A stretch of 64,000 bases of DNA from Halochromatium roseum (GCF_016653315.1 NZ_NHSH01000061.1:186001-250000); one strand, 5' to 3'; shown: positions 53,452 to 63,247, counted from the stretch's first letter. Translations and numbers: made by a program. Notes: generated from the sequence alone by a model not told the origin.

Positions 53452-55677
53452 ATGACCATCGAGCCCATGCCAGTCAATAAACAACAGCTCCTGTCAGCCA
53501 TCCAGCAACAACTGCTGTCGCTATGGGCCCTGCTGCGTGGTTTCTGGGCGAAGCTGTTGGCCGAGGCCAAGCCGCAGTTTCGCGCCATTGCTGCCAAGGC
53601 AGAACCGCAGATCCGGGCCATCGGCGCCAAGGTCGAGCCGCAGATTCGAGCCATCGTCGACAAAGTCCAGCCTCAAACCCGGGCCATCACCGCCAAGGCT
53701 GGTCCCGCCTTGCGCCAAGTCGGCCCCCTGCTCGACCAGCTCTGGAAGGCGCTGCGGTCACCGGACAGCTGGCGTGAGATCAGGCTGCGCCCATTGCTGA
53801 TGAAGCATGTCCGTCTGTTGGTGATCACCGACGACCTACCACAGGCCTCGCTGACCCTGGCCGAGACCGAGAGCTTCCACCCGGACACCCGGCCACCCGA
53901 AGAACAGCTGCTGAGCGGCATCCCCGGGCGCGACTACCGCGAGATCTATCAGCAGGCCCATGGCCGGCTTGAGAAGATCGCCAAGGTGGTTGCCGTTGAC
54001 GCAGCGCCGGAGTTTGATGAGGTGCGGGTGATCGAGCCTGACGAGCTGCGCGCCATCAACGAGCAGCTGACCGAGCGCTGGGCCGAGGCCTCGCGCTTTG
54101 AAGAGGGATTTCGGCGCATCGACGAGCAGGATCGCTTCCTGCGCGAGCAGCAGGCCTCATTAGAAAACTTCAGCAACCTGGAGATCGACCTCGGTGCGCT
54201 GCGCAATAAGACCCGCTTCTTGGATTTCTACGTCGGCGTGGTACCACGTGAGAACCTGAGCCGATTGCAGGGGGCGGTAACCCTGGCCAACCACCTGTTG
54301 TTTACCTATCTCGAGCGTGAGCAGAGCACCCACGTGGTCATCGTCGGACCGCGCGGTGAGCAAGAGAGCCAGCTCGCCTCGGTGCTCAGCTCGGCGAGCT
54401 TTCAACCCTTGCCGATCCCCGCTGGGCTCGAAGATGCCAGTCCTGAGCAAAAGCAGGATGAACTCAACGCCAAGCGTCAGCAGCTGCAAGCCGAGCGCAA
54501 CACCCTGAGTGCCGAGGTGAACGCTTGGGAGCAGCAGCATCGCGAAGCGCTCCGCTCAGCGCGGCAGGCCCTGCAGATGGCGGCCCCCTTTGTTACCCTC
54601 GACCCGTCGATCCGCAGTGCCGGTCATCTCGCCGTGGTCAGTGGATGGGTGCCAGCACGCGAACTCAGCACGCTGGAGGCGCGCCTGCGCGCCAGCCTGT
54701 CGCTACCATTCGAGCTCGAAAGCCGCCATCCAACCCCCGCAGAGCGCCCGTTGGTACCAACAGTCGCGACCAACAATCGCTATCTCGCGCCCTTCTCGAT
54801 GCTGGTCAAGCAGTATGGCATCCCGCAATACGGCGAGGTCGATCCAACGCCACTGTTCGCGGTGACCTTCCTGCTGATGTTCGGCTCGATGTTCGGCGAT
54901 ATCGGCCAAGGTGCAGTCATTGCCGGCGTTGCCTGGGCGTTCCGCGCCAAGCTCGGGCGCTTCTATCGCTTCGGCATCATGGCTGGCCTCTCATCGATGT
55001 TCTTTGGTGTGCTCTTCGGCAGCATCTTCGGTTACGAAGAGGTCTTGCCCGCGCTCTGGATGAGTCCGATCCACCATCCGATCCTGATGCTGCAGATCGC
55101 ACTCGGCTATGGCGTCTTGTTCATCGCCATCGCCTGCGGACTTGCCATCTACAACCGGATTGCGGTCAAGGATCTCGCGGCCGCGGTGTTCGGCCACCAT
55201 GGTCTGGCCAATCTGATCTTCTATCTGGCTTTGGTCTGGGGCGCTGTCGGCATCGCCACCAACAGCCGCTTCGGCACCTTACCCTTGTTGCTGGTGATCG
55301 GCACGCTGATCGCGCTCGCCGGCTACGCCTGGTCGCACATGCAGGCACCGCTCGGCGAGAAGATCCTGGTGGTGTTCATCGAGACCCTGGAGACGATCAT
55401 CGGCTACATCTCGAATACCCTGTCGTTCTTGCGTGTCGCCGCCTTCAGCCTGAATCATGCCGCACTCTCACTCGCCGTCCTGACCCTGGCTGGCATGATG
55501 GGACCCGCGGGCCATCTGATCACGGTGATCCTCGGTAACGTCTTCGTGTTGGTGCTCGAGGGCGGCATCGTCATGATCCAGGTGATGCGCCTGCAATATT
55601 ACGAAGGCTTCTCCCGCTATTTCGCTGGCGATGGACACGAATTCTCGCCGTTGAAACTGCGTCGCGGCCCGGTCTGA
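53452..55677 (+). CDS. A/V-type ATPase subunit I (V0 a-like)
   Basis: A 741-residue stator subunit with the proton or sodium half-channels. From about residue 112 it is a standard subunit I: MKHVRLLVITDDLPQASLTL, a coiled-coil arm, then a C-terminal membrane domain with 7-8 TMs (FAVTFLLMFGSMFGDIGQG, NTLSFLRVAAFSLNHAALS). The first ~110 residues are an unusual extension holding four to five 11-residue repeats (residues 40-91). The essential Arg region in the late TMs (LSFLRVAAF) is visible. Confidence 0.92.
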   Translation: MTIEPMPVNKQQLLSAIQQQLLSLWALLRGFWAKLLAEAKPQFRAIAAKAEPQIRAIGAKVEPQIRAIVDKVQPQTRAITAKAGPALRQVGPLLDQLWKALRSPDSWREIRLRPLLMKHVRLLVITDDLPQASLTLAETESFHPDTRPPEEQLLSGIPGRDYREIYQQAHGRLEKIAKVVAVDAAPEFDEVRVIEPDELRAINEQLTERWAEASRFEEGFRRIDEQDRFLREQQASLENFSNLEIDLGALRNKTRFLDFYVGVVPRENLSRLQGAVTLANHLLFTYLEREQSTHVVIVGPRGEQESQLASVLSSASFQPLPIPAGLEDASPEQKQDELNAKRQQLQAERNTLSAEVNAWEQQHREALRSARQALQMAAPFVTLDPSIRSAGHLAVVSGWVPARELSTLEARLRASLSLPFELESRHPTPAERPLVPTVATNNRYLAPFSMLVKQYGIPQYGEVDPTPLFAVTFLLMFGSMFGDIGQGAVIAGVAWAFRAKLGRFYRFGIMAGLSSMFFGVLFGSIFGYEEVLPALWMSPIHHPILMLQIALGYGVLFIAIACGLAIYNRIAVKDLAAAVFGHHGLANLIFYLALVWGAVGIATNSRFGTLPLLLVIGTLIALAGYAWSHMQAPLGEKILVVFIETLETIIGYISNTLSFLRVAAFSLNHAALSLAVLTLAGMMGPAGHLITVILGNVFVLVLEGGIVMIQVMRLQYYEGFSRYFAGDGHEFSPLKLRRGPV
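53569..53724 (+). repeat. 33-bp coding repeats in subunit I
   Basis: Encodes KPQFRAIAAKA, EPQIRAIGAKV, EPQIRAIVDKV, QPQTRAITAKA and a partial GPALRQVG: 11-residue amphipathic units of the kind seen in apolipoprotein-like helices. The DNA repeats at 33-bp steps, so copy number may vary between strains. Confidence 0.75.
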
Positions 55678-55736
55678 TTGATCTTCACCGCCACTTCCTT
55701 TCTGATTCCGACTCTTGAACCCCGAGGAACCGCTCT

Positions 55737-56192
55737 ATGTACTGGCTCGTCGCACTGATCTCCTTCGCCATCCTCGGTCTGATACTGACCGGCCTCGCGC
55801 TTGAGCTCCGGCCGGCCGATCGGCCACTGCGCTTACCCCGCTGGACGGCGCCAGCGATGGGCACGCAGCTCGTCGTTTTTGTCGGCGCCCAACTCGGCCT
55901 GCTGCTGCTTGGGATCAACGAGGCCTTCGCCGAGGATGTTGTCAGCGATGTCGAGGTCGATGTCCTTGAGATCAGCACTGGCATGGGGCTGGCGATCATC
56001 GGCGCCGGCATTCCCACGGCACTCTCGACCATCGGCGCCGGTATCGCGGTTGGCCCCATTGGCGCTGCTTCACTCGCCGCGATTACCGAGAAGCCAGAGA
56101 ACCTTGGCCGTACGCTAATCTATCTTGGTCTGGCCGAGGGTATCGCGATCTACGGCCTGGTCATCTCGATCCTGTTGCTGAATCGCATCTGA
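55737..56192 (+). CDS. A/V-type ATPase membrane rotor subunit K (c-ring)
   Basis: A 151-residue proteolipid with four membrane segments: an N-terminal pair (MYWLVALISFAILGLILTGL, GTQLVVFVGAQLGLLLLGI) and the c-type pair, GLAIIGAGIPTALSTIGAGIAVGPIGAASLAA and LIYLGLAEGIAIYGLVISILLL. The last helix has the ion-binding Glu. No obvious Gln of the sodium-binding type lies opposite it, so ion choice (H+ or Na+) is undecided. The AAITEKPE loop is family-typical. Confidence 0.9.
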   Translation: MYWLVALISFAILGLILTGLALELRPADRPLRLPRWTAPAMGTQLVVFVGAQLGLLLLGINEAFAEDVVSDVEVDVLEISTGMGLAIIGAGIPTALSTIGAGIAVGPIGAASLAAITEKPENLGRTLIYLGLAEGIAIYGLVISILLLNRI

Positions 56193-56229
56193 GCCGCCGC
56201 ACCGAACCGCTACACAGCCCTGAGCCCTG

Positions 56230-56628
56230 ATGAGCGAGCACACACCCAGCGACAGCCCGGCGGTCTCTAGCGCGGCTTCCAGTCCCGCTTCTAGCCCGGC
56301 CTCCAGCGCGAAAGCCCCACCGACGCGGATGCTGTTCCTCGGCGAGGACAGCCTCGCCGAGGGCTTCAGCGTAATCGGCTTCGAGACGCATCCGAATCCG
56401 GCTCCGGCCGATGTCGATCGGGTCTTTCGTGAGCTGCTCGCAGGACGCGATCAGGCCTTCGTGATCGTCGATGACGAAGTGATGAACATGGACGTCGAGC
56501 ACCTGAAGCGGGTCCGCCGCGAGGGTGGTCGTATCGTCGTCGTCGCCGTTCCGCCGCTCGCCGCGCCGCCGAAGCTTGGCAGCGAGGTCGCGGATCGGCT
56601 CGCCAGCATGTTCGGAGCCGGCCTCTAG
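56230..56628 (+). CDS. A/V-type ATPase subunit F
   Basis: A 132-residue central-stalk subunit. The conserved domain starts at about residue 32 (RMLFLGEDSLAEGFSVIGFETHP) and includes AFVIVDDEV. An Ala/Ser/Pro-rich extension of about 30 residues precedes it, with no alternative start codon near the domain. F normally binds the D shaft subunit, which is not encoded here. Confidence 0.85.
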   Translation: MSEHTPSDSPAVSSAASSPASSPASSAKAPPTRMLFLGEDSLAEGFSVIGFETHPNPAPADVDRVFRELLAGRDQAFVIVDDEVMNMDVEHLKRVRREGGRIVVVAVPPLAAPPKLGSEVADRLASMFGAGL

Positions 56629-56696
56629 GCCTCTGGACCTCTCGACTCACTCATGTCACCCAACGCCCTGCAACCGACCGCCATCTAGGACTCGAC

Positions 56697-57341
56697 GTGA
56701 CGACCCAAGCAGATCAGCTCGAGAACGCCATCCTGGCCCGCGCCGAGCGCCTGGCCAAAGAATATCGTGAGCGCGCGCAACGCTCGCGCGACAGCATCCT
56801 GCGCGAGGCGGCGGAGAAGCTGCGCCTGCGCGAGCAACGCGAGGAGGCGATCGCCAAGACCCTCGGCGATCGCGCCTACCGCCAGCAGGTCCAGGCCGAG
56901 GAGCTGAAGCTGCAGAGCCATTTGGATCTGGTGCGCTGGAACCTGGTGCGCGAGGTCGAGGGCCGCCTAGCCGAGCAGATGCTGGCCTATGCCAAGGACA
57001 GCACGGCCTATCTGCAGACCCTCACCGGCTTCATCGAGGCGGCCCTCGCTGAGATCGAGCACGAGGAGGTCGAGGTGCGCGCCAACAACGCCGACCGCAA
57101 ACTGCTGAAGACCCACTGGGCCGACCTCGTCAGCAGACTGCCGAGCGGCACCCAGGTCAGGCTGAGTGAGGAGCCGATCGAGACCCTGGGCGGGGTGATG
57201 ATCGAGAGCAGCGATGGCCGGATTCGCGTTGACAATACCTTTGAAGGGCGGGTCGCGCGGCTGCAAGCACGGCTACAGCAAGTCATCCTGGAGCGGCTGG
57301 TGCCGAGCGGCTTCGAGACCGGCAGCATCTTCGGGGGTTGA
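56697..57341 (+). CDS. A/V-type ATPase subunit E
   Basis: A 214-residue peripheral-stalk subunit: a long charged N-terminal helix (LENAILARAERLAKEYRERAQRSRDSIL) and a C-terminal globular part with GGVMIESSDGRIRVDNTFEGRV. A GTG start at 56697 is used, with AGGA 7 bases upstream; no ATG fits. It overlaps the start of subunit A by one base (TGATG). Confidence 0.9.
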   Translation: MTTQADQLENAILARAERLAKEYRERAQRSRDSILREAAEKLRLREQREEAIAKTLGDRAYRQQVQAEELKLQSHLDLVRWNLVREVEGRLAEQMLAYAKDSTAYLQTLTGFIEAALAEIEHEEVEVRANNADRKLLKTHWADLVSRLPSGTQVRLSEEPIETLGGVMIESSDGRIRVDNTFEGRVARLQARLQQVILERLVPSGFETGSIFGG

Positions 57342-59140
57342 TGATGAGTGAGCGTAACAATCTCGGCTTCATCCGCGAGATCAACGGCCCGATCGTCACC
57401 ATCGATCTGCCTGGTATCCGCAGTGGCGAGCAGGTCAAGATTGGTGAACTCGGGCTGGTCGGCGAGGTGATCTCGCTGAATGGCCGCGAGGCGACGGTGC
57501 AGACCTATGAGAGCACCGATGGCGTGCGACCCGGCGAGCCCGCCGAGGGCCTCGGCTGGCCACTCTCGGTCGAGCTGGGGCCGGGACTGCTGGGCGGCAT
57601 CTTTGACGGTATTCAGCGACCGCTGGAGAAGATCGCGCTGCAGTCGGGTGATTACATCCGCCGCGGCTTGAGCCTGCCCGGTCTGGATCGCGAGCGGGAA
57701 TGGGAGTTCGAGCCCAATCCGGAGCTGGCGCCCGGTCATCAGATCGGTCCCGGCACGGTGCTCGGCACGGTGCAGGAGACCGAGACCGTGCTGCACAAGA
57801 TCCTGGTGCCACCGGGGCTCGAGGGTGAACTGACCGAGCTGGCGCCGAATGGCGACTATGCCATTGAGGCGACCATCGGCCATCTGCGCGACAAGCAGGG
57901 CCATAGTCATCGGCTGAAGCTGTATCACCGCTGGCCGGTGCGCAAGCCGCGTCCGTATCTCAAGCGCGATGACGGCATCTCGCCGCTGATCACCGGCCAG
58001 CGCGTGATCGACAGCTTTTTCCCGCAGCTCAAGGGCGGCAAGGGCGCCGTGCCTGGCCCCTTTGGCGCCGGCAAGACCGTGGTGCAGCAGCAGATCGCGC
58101 GTTGGTCAAATGCCGAGATCGTCATCTACGTCGGCTGCGGCGAGCGCGGCAACGAGCTGGTCGATGTGCTCGAGACCTTCCCGCAGCTCGAAGACCCCTA
58201 TACCGGCCGCAAGCTGATGGAGAAGACGCTGCTAGTCGCCAACACCTCCAATATGCCGGTGGTCGCCCGCGAGGCCTCGATCTACGTCGGCCTGACCATG
58301 GCCGAGTACTATCGCGACATGGGCTACGACGTGGTCATGCTCGCCGACTCGACCAGCCGCTGGGCCGAGGCCTTGCGCGAGGTCTCCGGACGGCTCGGGC
58401 AGATGCCGGTCGAGGAAGGCTATCCGGCCTATCTGTCGTCGCGGCTGGCCGCGGTCTACGAACGTGCCGGTCGCGTCGAGACCTACGATGCCGGCCCTGG
58501 CTCGGTGACCCTGATCGGCGCCGTCTCGCCGCCCGGTGGTGACTTCTCGGAGCCGGTGACCAGCCACACCAAGGACATCATCGAGACCTTCTGGGCGCTG
58601 TCCAAGGAGCTCGCCGACGCCCGTCATTATCCGAGCATCGACTGGGTGACCAGCTTCTCGGCCCATGTCCATGCCGCGGCCGAATGGTGGCACAAAGAGG
58701 TCGATCGCCGCTGGGAGGCCCGCCGCACCCAGGCGCTGGCTCTGCTCGCGCGCGATGCCGAACTCTCACGCATCGTCAACCTGGTCGGCCCCGAGGCCCT
58801 CTCCGACGCGCAGCGCTGGCAGCTGGAAGGCGCCTCGCTGATCAAGGAGGGTGTGCTGCAGCAGAGTGCGCTTGATGAGGTCGACACCTTCTGCTCGCCG
58901 CAGAAGCAATTCGCCCTGCTTGATCTGGCCCTCTCGATTTATGACAAGGGCATGACCCTGATCGAACTCGGCGTGCCGGTCAGCCATCTGCAGGACTTGC
59001 CGCAGCTGGCCAAGGTGCGGCGCTGCAAATCCATCTATAACAGCGATCAGGTCGCGAGCATCACCGACCTTGGCCGCGAGATCGAGGATGCCTTCGAGAG
59101 CATCCGGCTGCAGTATGCGAAACAGCACAGCGATGACTAA
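57341..59140 (+). CDS. A/V-type ATPase catalytic subunit A
   Basis: A 600-residue catalytic ATPase subunit. The P-loop GPFGAGKTVVQQ, the non-homologous bulge between beta domain and P-loop (GLSLPGLDREREWEFEPNPELAPGHQIG...), VVMLADSTSRWAEALREVS and the family PPGGDFSEP are intact. ATGs at 57341 and 57344 are both usable; the first overlaps the subunit E stop. It should hydrolyse or make ATP in the A3B3 head. Confidence 0.96.
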   Translation: MMSERNNLGFIREINGPIVTIDLPGIRSGEQVKIGELGLVGEVISLNGREATVQTYESTDGVRPGEPAEGLGWPLSVELGPGLLGGIFDGIQRPLEKIALQSGDYIRRGLSLPGLDREREWEFEPNPELAPGHQIGPGTVLGTVQETETVLHKILVPPGLEGELTELAPNGDYAIEATIGHLRDKQGHSHRLKLYHRWPVRKPRPYLKRDDGISPLITGQRVIDSFFPQLKGGKGAVPGPFGAGKTVVQQQIARWSNAEIVIYVGCGERGNELVDVLETFPQLEDPYTGRKLMEKTLLVANTSNMPVVAREASIYVGLTMAEYYRDMGYDVVMLADSTSRWAEALREVSGRLGQMPVEEGYPAYLSSRLAAVYERAGRVETYDAGPGSVTLIGAVSPPGGDFSEPVTSHTKDIIETFWALSKELADARHYPSIDWVTSFSAHVHAAAEWWHKEVDRRWEARRTQALALLARDAELSRIVNLVGPEALSDAQRWQLEGASLIKEGVLQQSALDEVDTFCSPQKQFALLDLALSIYDKGMTLIELGVPVSHLQDLPQLAKVRRCKSIYNSDQVASITDLGREIEDAFESIRLQYAKQHSDD

Positions 59141-59188
59141 GCACGCCCTCCCCTTGGACTCCAGCCCTAGCAGCATGAATCGCCTGTC

Positions 59189-60568
59189 ATGAGCATCAAA
59201 GAATACCGAACTGCCAGCGAGGTTCGCGGCGGGCTGATCCTGGTCCGCGAGACGCCCGGGGTCGCCTTTGGCGATCGCGTGCGCATCTCCGACGGCCGCG
59301 GCGGCACCCGCGATGGCCAGGTGATTCGCGCCTCCAACGAGGAGGTGATGATCCTGGTGTTCGAGGGCACCGATGACCTCGATCTGGAGGCGGTCTGGGT
59401 GCGCTTTCTCGACGAGCCCGTCGAGATCGCCCTCTCCCCGGAGATCTTAGGCCGCGAATTCAACGGCCTTGGCGAGCCGCGCGATGGTCGTCCGCCGATC
59501 CTCTCCAACATCCGCCGCGCGGTTGGCGGCTCGGCCATCAATCCGGCCGCGCGCAGCTATCCGCGCGAGTTCATCCAGACCGGCATCTCGACCATCGATG
59601 GGCTGAACTCGTTGGTGCGCGGTCAGAAGCTGCCGATCTTCTCCGGCTCCGGTCTGCCGCATAATCGGCTCGCAGCGCAGATCGTGCGCCAGGCCAAGCT
59701 CAAGGATGAGGACTCGAGCTTCTCGATCGTGTTCGCGGCCATGGGCGTCAGCTATGCCGATGCCAAGTTCTTCCGCGACGAGTTCGCCAGCTCCGGTGTG
59801 CTGCGCAACGTGGTGATGTTCGTCAACCTGGCCGATGACCCGCCGGTCGAGCGCCTGACCCTGCCGCGCACCGCGCTGACGGTCGCCGAGTACCTGGCCT
59901 ACGATCTCGACCGCCATGTCTTGGTGGTGATGACCGACATGACCTACTACGCCGAGGCGCTACGCGAGGTCGCCACCGCCAAGGGCGACGTGCCAGCGCG
60001 CAAGGGCTATCCCGGCTATCTCTACTCCGACCTCGCCGAGATCTACGAACGCTGCGGGCGCATCCATGAGCGCCATGGCTCGATCACCATGATGCCGGTG
60101 GTCTCGATGCCCTCTGACGACATCACGCATCCCATCCCGGACCTCACTGGCTATATCACCGAGGGTCAGATCGTGCTCTCGCGCGAGCTGCACAACCAGG
60201 GCATCTACCCACCGGTGCATATCTCCCCGAGCCTCTCAAGGCTGATGAAGGACGGGATCGGCAAGGATGACACCCGCGAGGATCATCCCAAGGTCGCGGC
60301 GCAGCTCTATGCGCTCTACGCTCGCGCCCTCGAGACCCGCAACCTGGCCAGCATCATCGGCGCCGATGAGCTGTCCGAGCGCGACCGCCGCTATCTCAAG
60401 TTCGCCGACGACTTCGATCGTCGCTTTGTCGGCCAGGGCGAGGCCGAAGACCGTAGTATCGAGGCCACACTGAATCTGGCCTGGGAATTGATGAGCGCCT
60501 TCCCGCGCGACAGCCTCACCCGCCTCTCGGAGACCGAGCTGGCGAAGTACTATCAGGGTAACGACTGA
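59189..60568 (+). CDS. A/V-type ATPase regulatory subunit B
   Basis: A 459-residue non-catalytic head subunit; the degenerate nucleotide loop is FSGSGLPHNRLAAQI in place of a P-loop. VVMTDMTYYAEALREVATAKGDVPARKGYPGYLYSDLAEIYERCGR and PDLTGYITEGQIVLSR are family blocks. The usual next gene, subunit D, is absent: nhaD begins 30 bp later. Confidence 0.96.
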   Translation: MSIKEYRTASEVRGGLILVRETPGVAFGDRVRISDGRGGTRDGQVIRASNEEVMILVFEGTDDLDLEAVWVRFLDEPVEIALSPEILGREFNGLGEPRDGRPPILSNIRRAVGGSAINPAARSYPREFIQTGISTIDGLNSLVRGQKLPIFSGSGLPHNRLAAQIVRQAKLKDEDSSFSIVFAAMGVSYADAKFFRDEFASSGVLRNVVMFVNLADDPPVERLTLPRTALTVAEYLAYDLDRHVLVVMTDMTYYAEALREVATAKGDVPARKGYPGYLYSDLAEIYERCGRIHERHGSITMMPVVSMPSDDITHPIPDLTGYITEGQIVLSRELHNQGIYPPVHISPSLSRLMKDGIGKDDTREDHPKVAAQLYALYARALETRNLASIIGADELSERDRRYLKFADDFDRRFVGQGEAEDRSIEATLNLAWELMSAFPRDSLTRLSETELAKYYQGND

Positions 60569-60597
60569 CGCGACTCAGCCGTCTAAGGAGTCTCTCC

Positions 60598-62019
60598 ATG
60601 CACCATCCCGTACTCAAGGTCGCGTTTGGCCTGCTTCTACTCTCACTGTCATCATTCGCATTGGCGTCTGATGGCGGACAGCACATCGATTTGACCGGCA
60701 ACTGGGTCGGCTACACCGCCATCCTGATCTTCGTCATCGCCTACGCGCTGGTGATGGCCGAGGAATTCACCCATCTGCGTAAGTCGAAACCGGTGGTGTT
60801 GGCGGCCGGTTTGATCTGGGTGTTCATCGCCTACTTCTACACCGGTCATGGCGGTGACCCGCACGCCGTCGCCGACGCAGTGCACCACAACATCATGGAG
60901 TTTGCCGAGCTGTTCCTGTTCCTGCTCGCGGCCATGACCTATATCAACGCCATGGAGGAGCGGCTGGTCTTCGAGTCGCTACGGGCCTGGCTGATCCGCA
61001 GCGGCTACAGCTACCGTAAGCTGTTCTGGATGACCGGCTTTCTCGCCTTCTTCATCTCGCCGGTCGCGGATAACCTGACCACAGCGCTGTTGATGTGTGC
61101 TGTCGTCATGGCCGTTGGTGCCGATAAACCCCGATTTGTCGCCTTAGGCTGCATCAACATCGTCATCGCTGCCAATGCCGGCGGTGCCTTCAGCCCCTTT
61201 GGTGACATCACCACCCTGATGGTCTGGCAGAAGGGTATCTTGCCGTTCCAGACCTTCTTCCTGCTCTTCATTCCAGCACTGGTCAATTATCTGGTGCCCG
61301 CCTACTTCATGCACAAGGCGATCCCGGACGAGACCCCGCCGGCCAGTGATGAGGTGGTGAAGACCAAGCGCGGCGCCAAGCGCATCGTGTTTTTATTCCT
61401 GCTCACCATCGCCACCGCGGTGAGCGTGCACAACTTCTTTCATCTGCCGCCAGTACTGGGCATGATGACCGGTCTAGCCTATCTGAAGATCTTCAGCTAC
61501 TACCTCTACATGAGCGGTGAGCTGTCGACGGTGAAGGCGGGCACGCTCGAAGACACCATGCCGTTCGATATCTTCAACAAGATCGCCCGCGCCGAGTGGG
61601 ACACCTTGCTGTTCTTCTATGGCGTCATCCTCTGCGTCGGCGGCCTCGGCTTCATCGGCTACCTCGAGCTGCTGTCGGCGTTTGCCTACATCGATGTCGG
61701 CCCAGTCTTCGCCAATACCATGGTCGGCATCTTGTCGGCGCTGGTCGATAACATTCCGGTCATGTTTGCCGTATTGACGATGAATCCGGACATGTCTCAG
61801 GGGCACTGGCTATTGGTCACCTTGACCGCCGGTGTCGGTGGCAGTCTGTTGTCGATCGGCTCAGCCGCTGGCGTGGCGCTGATGGGACAAGCCAAAGGTG
61901 TCTACACCTTCTTTGAGCATCTGCGGTGGACGAAATTCATCGCTCTAGGCTACTTTGCCAGCATCATCGTCCACTTTGTCGTCAATTTCTGGACCTTCTC
62001 GATCCCCATCAACGGCTAG
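60598..62019 (+). CDS. nhaD: NhaD-type Na+/H+ antiporter
   Basis: A 473-residue membrane antiporter of the NhaD/ion-transporter superfamily, with an N-terminal signal-like segment (LLLLSLSSFALASDGG) and about 12 TMs. AFFISPVADNLTTALLMCAVV, NAGGAFSPFGDITTLMVW and ALVDNIPVMFAVLTM carry the conserved Asp, Asn and Thr of ion transport. AAGGAG precedes the ATG. Placed directly behind the ATPase operon, it suggests coordinated Na+/H+ circuitry in a salt-exposed organism (inference). Confidence 0.93.
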   Translation: MHHPVLKVAFGLLLLSLSSFALASDGGQHIDLTGNWVGYTAILIFVIAYALVMAEEFTHLRKSKPVVLAAGLIWVFIAYFYTGHGGDPHAVADAVHHNIMEFAELFLFLLAAMTYINAMEERLVFESLRAWLIRSGYSYRKLFWMTGFLAFFISPVADNLTTALLMCAVVMAVGADKPRFVALGCINIVIAANAGGAFSPFGDITTLMVWQKGILPFQTFFLLFIPALVNYLVPAYFMHKAIPDETPPASDEVVKTKRGAKRIVFLFLLTIATAVSVHNFFHLPPVLGMMTGLAYLKIFSYYLYMSGELSTVKAGTLEDTMPFDIFNKIARAEWDTLLFFYGVILCVGGLGFIGYLELLSAFAYIDVGPVFANTMVGILSALVDNIPVMFAVLTMNPDMSQGHWLLVTLTAGVGGSLLSIGSAAGVALMGQAKGVYTFFEHLRWTKFIALGYFASIIVHFVVNFWTFSIPING

Positions 62020-62055
62020 CCTCGCAGCAACCCCATTGCAACGAGTGACCCGCAA

Positions 62056-62077
62056 GCCAGGAGCCAGGGCTCCTGGC
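62056..62077. terminator. Hairpin after nhaD
   Basis: A perfect 9-bp stem GCCAGGAGC/GCTCCTGGC with a CAGG loop, 36 bases after the nhaD stop. No T tract follows. Likely transcript end or pause between convergent nhaD and truD. Confidence 0.5.
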
Positions 62078-62158
62078 TCGTTGGGGATACCGACCTTTGC
62101 GGTCTGCCCCATCTTCGTCGCTGAGATTCGTCGCTGAGAGTGGAACGATGTGCCGCGA

Positions 62159-63247
62159 TCAGCGTTCGTGCGACCTCGGCTCGGTCCAGGTGCTGAATTC
62201 GCGCAACAGGCTCGTCGCGTAGCTGCCGGCAGGCAGGGTGAAGGCTAAGTCGATCTCGGCTGGCGAGATGCGATCGAGCACAAGCGCCTCAATATCCAAC
62301 CGCAGCGCGCGCCGCTCTTGCTTGAGGCCAGCCGCCGCCAAGCCCGCGACCCAGTCGGGATAATCCGCGGCTACCTGATCCTCCAGCACACGCACCAGCC
62401 CATCGGTCAGCGGCTCGCCTTCGCCGAAGAGCGGCCCGGTTGGGATCAGATCACCCGAATCGAGACGTTCCACAATGCGCTCGTCGACGCGATCGACCAA
62501 AAAATGCGAGTGACTACCGCGTAGCTGTAAGCGGTCGCCGTCCAGAGCCTTGCCCCAATCGCCGCGTTCGACCCGGCGCGCCAGGAGTTCGTTGAACAGT
62601 TGCGAGCGCGCCGCCGACAGCCACAGCCCACGTTGATGCCGACTAGCACGTGGCGCCACGCCAGCAAACAAGGCCTGCGCCCGGAGCAGATTGCCCTCAG
62701 CACGCCCGAACCGTTGCGGCCCGAAATAGTTGGGCACCCCGTTTGCCGCCATCCTGTTGAGCTGCTCTGCTGCGGCATCGAGATCGCCGCTGGTCTCGCG
62801 CAGCCGGATGCGGAACTGGTTTCCAGCCAAGGACCCGCGCTTGAGCTTGCGCCGGTGCCGATGCTGCTCTAGGACCTCAATGCCGTCTTCGGCGAGCAAC
62901 CGCCAACGTGGCTCTGCCGCGTTGCCGAGGTGGACGGAGAACCATTGCGTGGTCACCGCATGTCGGTCTTTGAGTCCGGCGTAGCCAACCATCTTGACCG
63001 AAACACCGGCCAACGAGGCGATGCGCCGAGCCACCCACTCAGTATTCGCCGAGGTCTTGCGAATGCGCAGGAGCGCGTGCTCGCCGTCGCCATCGGGGCC
63101 GAAGGCCAGGATCTCGTCGACGATGAAGTCGGCTGGTTGGGTGCGCAGTTGCGCACTCAGGCAAGGACCACCAAACGCATAGGGTAGCTCGGAAAACGAG
63201 CGCCATGGCTTGACCGAATCGATGAGTGGAGGCTGCGCGGTACTCAC
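62159..63247 (-). CDS. truD: tRNA pseudouridine(13) synthase TruD
   Basis: A 362-residue pseudouridine synthase acting on U13 of tRNA-Glu. The catalytic Asp is in VGYAGLKDRHAVTTQWFSV; GSLAGNQFRIRLR, GVPNYFGPQRFGR and LPAGSYATSLLREF are family blocks. The ATG at 63247 overlaps the ispF stop by 4 bp (ATGA on the minus strand), the usual ispD-ispF-truD order. Confidence 0.96.
   Translation of the reverse strand: MSTAQPPLIDSVKPWRSFSELPYAFGGPCLSAQLRTQPADFIVDEILAFGPDGDGEHALLRIRKTSANTEWVARRIASLAGVSVKMVGYAGLKDRHAVTTQWFSVHLGNAAEPRWRLLAEDGIEVLEQHRHRRKLKRGSLAGNQFRIRLRETSGDLDAAAEQLNRMAANGVPNYFGPQRFGRAEGNLLRAQALFAGVAPRASRHQRGLWLSAARSQLFNELLARRVERGDWGKALDGDRLQLRGSHSHFLVDRVDERIVERLDSGDLIPTGPLFGEGEPLTDGLVRVLEDQVAADYPDWVAGLAAAGLKQERRALRLDIEALVLDRISPAEIDLAFTLPAGSYATSLLREFSTWTEPRSHER

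Noticed and set aside
57008-57928. 306-codon open frame on the minus strand across subunits E and A
   Set aside because: Antisense to conserved ATPase genes; composition typical of shadow frames.
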